A DNA stretch of 64,000 nucleotides, from contig JACMLM010000058.1 of the NCBI GenBank assembly GCA_014379595.1, positions 1 to 64,000 on the forward strand, given 5' to 3'. Each line of letters opens with the position of its first letter. Within the stretch, counting starts at the first letter, position 1. The notes beneath the pieces are model-generated. The model searched no databases. It worked only from the letters and a program-made list of their open reading frames with translations, and was not told the DNA's origin. This DNA is from Anaerolineales bacterium (lineage in GTDB: Bacteria; Chloroflexota; Anaerolineae; Anaerolineales; Villigracilaceae). Shown here in pieces: positions 62,294 to 64,000 of this stretch. Position numbers and translations under genes: made by a program.

Positions 62294-63067
62294 TCACTCA
62301 AACTCAATTTCGATCTCTTCGTCTTCTTTCCAATCTTCCATTTTTTCAAATTCGATCTCGCCAAATAGCTCACTTTGAACTGCAGAGATATGATAACGCT
62401 TGATCAACTCAAGCATGGCGAGAAATGTCACTACAATTTCAATGCGCGTGGATTTATCAGTAATGAGTCCGCTAAAGGTCATGCGATGAATATTCTTCAT
62501 GGTCTTGGTAATGAATTCGATCTTCTCGCGAATAGTCACGCGTGGAGCTGCGATCACTGTCCCGAGCGCCTGCTTATCTTTCTCTTTTGAAAAAGCTGAT
62601 TCTGCTGAGGCGAGCAAACCTGCCAGGGTTAAGTTTGAAAGGTCAAGTTTTGCTTCCACTTTTGGCGGAGGCGCAACCCGCAAATAGGTTCGCAAGTTAT
62701 TTTCCTGCCGCTGTACCATCCAGCCTGCGATCTCTTTATAACGTTTATATAAAATCAAAAGTTCAACGAGTGCAGTGCCAGGGTCTTCCTCGCCTGGCTC
62801 GCGTTCAATGGGGCGGGGCAATAATGCTTCTGATTTAATTTGAACTAATTTTGCTGCGATCACAAGGAAGGATGAAATTTCATCGGGCTTCATTTGTTCA
62901 AGCCCGCGCAGGTACGATAAATACTGATCCGTGACTGTTGCAAGCGAAATGGCCGTAATATTTAATTCAGAGTGTTCGATCAAACTTAGCAAAAGATCAA
63001 GTGGCCCCTCGTATTCAGGGGTTTGTACTTTATATCCGCCAGTTTGATTTCCTAAAAGGGTGTCCAT
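62294..63067 (-). CDS. scpA: Segregation and condensation protein A
   Basis: Kleisin subunit linking SMC heads. The N-terminal SMC-neck binding part (YEGPLDLLLSLIEHSELNIT, residues 19-38) and ISLATVTDQYLSYL are highly characteristic. The acidic C terminus (MEDWKEDEEIEIEFE) and the winged-helix segment (TFLAMLELIKRYHISAVQSE) are complete. 257 residues, a normal length. ScpB is not in the window. Divergent from moaC with 32 bp between the starts. Confidence 0.94.
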   Translation of the reverse strand: MDTLLGNQTGGYKVQTPEYEGPLDLLLSLIEHSELNITAISLATVTDQYLSYLRGLEQMKPDEISSFLVIAAKLVQIKSEALLPRPIEREPGEEDPGTALVELLILYKRYKEIAGWMVQRQENNLRTYLRVAPPPKVEAKLDLSNLTLAGLLASAESAFSKEKDKQALGTVIAAPRVTIREKIEFITKTMKNIHRMTFSGLITDKSTRIEIVVTFLAMLELIKRYHISAVQSELFGEIEFEKMEDWKEDEEIEIEFE

Positions 63068-63099
63068 AGCGGACTGATTATATACGATATAATCCGCTC

Positions 63100-63579
63100 A
63101 TGCCAACCAGGTTAACTCATCTCAATGAACAAGGTCATGTACAAATGGTGGATGTGGGTGCGAAGCCCGAGACCGAACGTGTTGCAATTGCGCGCGGCGA
63201 AGTGCACATGCAGAAAGAGACATTTGACCTGATCCGTGATGGGCAGATCAAAAAAGGGGATGTCTTAACTGTGGCACAGATCGCAGGCATTACCGCTTCA
63301 AAACGGACCTCGGACCTGATTCCGTTATGTCATCCTCTCCAACTCTCAAAGATTGACGTAGACCTCGTTCTCGACGAATCCATACCTGGTGTTGTCATCA
63401 CCGCCACTGTCAAAATAACCGGCAAAACAGGGGTAGAAATGGAAGCTCTGACTGCCGTCTCTGTGGCTGCGCTGACTGTCTATGATATGGCAAAGGCTGC
63501 CGAAAAAACTATGAGGATACAGAATATTCGTCTCATTGAAAAACATGGCGGTCAATCTGGTGATGTACATAATGAATAA
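63100..63579 (+). CDS. moaC: Cyclic pyranopterin monophosphate synthase
   Basis: Converts 3',8-cyclo-7,8-dihydro-GTP to cPMP in molybdenum-cofactor synthesis. MoaC core motifs are all present: [20 protein letters not shown] at the start, [17 protein letters not shown] and [20 protein letters not shown], with the catalytic Lys in [10 protein letters not shown]. 159 residues. First gene of moaC-moaD-moaE. Confidence 0.96.
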   Translation: MPTRLTHLNEQGHVQMVDVGAKPETERVAIARGEVHMQKETFDLIRDGQIKKGDVLTVAQIAGITASKRTSDLIPLCHPLQLSKIDVDLVLDESIPGVVITATVKITGKTGVEMEALTAVSVAALTVYDMAKAAEKTMRIQNIRLIEKHGGQSGDVHNE

Positions 63580-63820
63580 AATAAAATTGCTCTTCTTTGC
63601 CACGATCCGTGATCGTGCTGGTGTGAAATCTCTTGAGCTTGATATCCCTGCTGAAATGACCGTCAAAGATTTGAAAGATAAATTATCAACAGATTATCCA
63701 GGCCTAAAAGATTCCATGAAATCTGTATTGGTTGCTATTAATCATGAATACGCTTTTGATGAAGCCATCGTCCCCCAAGATGCAGAAATTGGCATGTTTC
63801 CTCCTGTAAGCGGTGGATGA
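63572..63820 (+). CDS. moaD: Molybdopterin synthase small subunit
   Basis: Sulfur-carrier protein of the beta-grasp fold, 82 residues from the start at 63572 ([17 protein letters not shown]), which overlaps the moaC stop by 8 bp. The C terminus is the required VSGG diglycine, thiocarboxylated by MoeB. A longer frame opening at 63536 lies inside moaC and is not used. Confidence 0.93.
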   Translation: MNKIKLLFFATIRDRAGVKSLELDIPAEMTVKDLKDKLSTDYPGLKDSMKSVLVAINHEYAFDEAIVPQDAEIGMFPPVSGG

Positions 63821-63829
63821 TCTTTAAAC

Positions 63830-64000
63830 ATGCAATCTTCCAACCTTCCAACAATTTTCTCCATCACCGAATCCGAAATTGACTTGAATAATCTGGTTGC
63901 ACAGATCACGCTCACCTCAACAGGTGCGGCAGCAATATTTACAGGCATGGTACGTGGAGTCACATCTCGTGGTGATGAACATGAGACCGAATATCTTGAA
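63830..64000 (+). CDS. moaE: Molybdopterin synthase large subunit, truncated by the window end
   Basis: The frame opens with MQSSNLPTIFSITESEIDLN and contains the MoaE signature GAAAIFTGMVRGVTSRGDE. The coding sequence runs past base 64000, so about 57 of about 150 residues are visible. Starts 9 bp after the moaD stop. It transfers two sulfurs from MoaD to cPMP. Confidence 0.9.
   Translation, partial: MQSSNLPTIFSITESEIDLNNLVAQITLTSTGAAAIFTGMVRGVTSRGDEHETEYLE

Overview
The window looks like a chromosomal segment of a Chloroflexota bacterium, most likely Anaerolineae-like. This is inferred from gene style rather than from a marker gene: many lipoproteins with Pro/Thr/Ala-rich linkers, FHA/Ser-Thr kinase signalling, a GH65-based disaccharide phosphorolysis locus, a KorAB-type 2-oxoacid oxidoreductase and a PabB-PabC fusion. 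Housekeeping genes on both sides have middling GC and ordinary bacterial promoters and terminators.

Layout. 1-11.9 kb: the end of an ornithine aminotransferase, pyruvate kinase, a DMT permease, a HEAT-repeat membrane protein, ArfB, a GntR-korA-korB operon, a c-type cytochrome lipoprotein and a pair of unrecognised overlapping genes, followed by tRNA-Arg(TCT). 11.97-33.95 kb: a roughly 22 kb genomic island. A 43-bp perfect copy of the 3' part of the tRNA-Arg gene lies at 33910-33952, so the tRNA and this fragment behave as attachment-site repeats. The island carries (a) an FHA-ABC transporter, a lipoprotein and a membrane Ser/Thr kinase, (b) a fragment of a comM-like gene, and (c) a biosynthetic cluster: FabF-like ketosynthase, methyltransferase, glycosyltransferase, Sfp-type PPTase, type II thioesterase and a 3239-residue FAAL-ACP-KS-AT-ACP-C-A-PCP-reductase megasynthase. 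No integrase is visible; only a 45-codon zinc-ribbon remnant lies near the left end. 33.99-43.4 kb: Hsp20, Lon, a response regulator, GNAT, MogA, EF-P, a HAD-DinB fusion, FabF, FabH and TatA. 43.4-45.5 kb: a DUF255 protein. 45.6-59.4 kb: an alpha-glucan utilisation locus with a GH87-like lipoprotein, two sugar ABC permeases, a binding protein, a STAND ATPase, a LacI regulator, two GH65 phosphorylases and beta-phosphoglucomutase. Three identical 14-bp operators sit at its promoters. 59.5-64 kb: a small lipoprotein, PabBC, VanZ, ScpA and moaC-moaD-moaE (cut by the window end).

How it works together. The megasynthase should activate a fatty acid as acyl-AMP, extend it once with malonate without reducing the keto group, condense it with an amino acid and release it reductively. 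The adenylation pocket reads as the glycine code. The predicted intermediate is a beta-ketoacyl-glycinal, which could cyclise to a 3-acyl-pyrrolinone and then be decorated by the island's methyltransferase and glycosyltransferase. In the sugar locus, a surface GH87-type enzyme would cut alpha-1,3-linked glucan, the ABC system (its ATPase is not in the window) would import nigerose-like oligosaccharides, and GH65 enzymes with beta-phosphoglucomutase would convert them to glucose and glucose 6-phosphate. LacI would repress the system through the three operators. Functions beyond family level are inferences from motifs and context.
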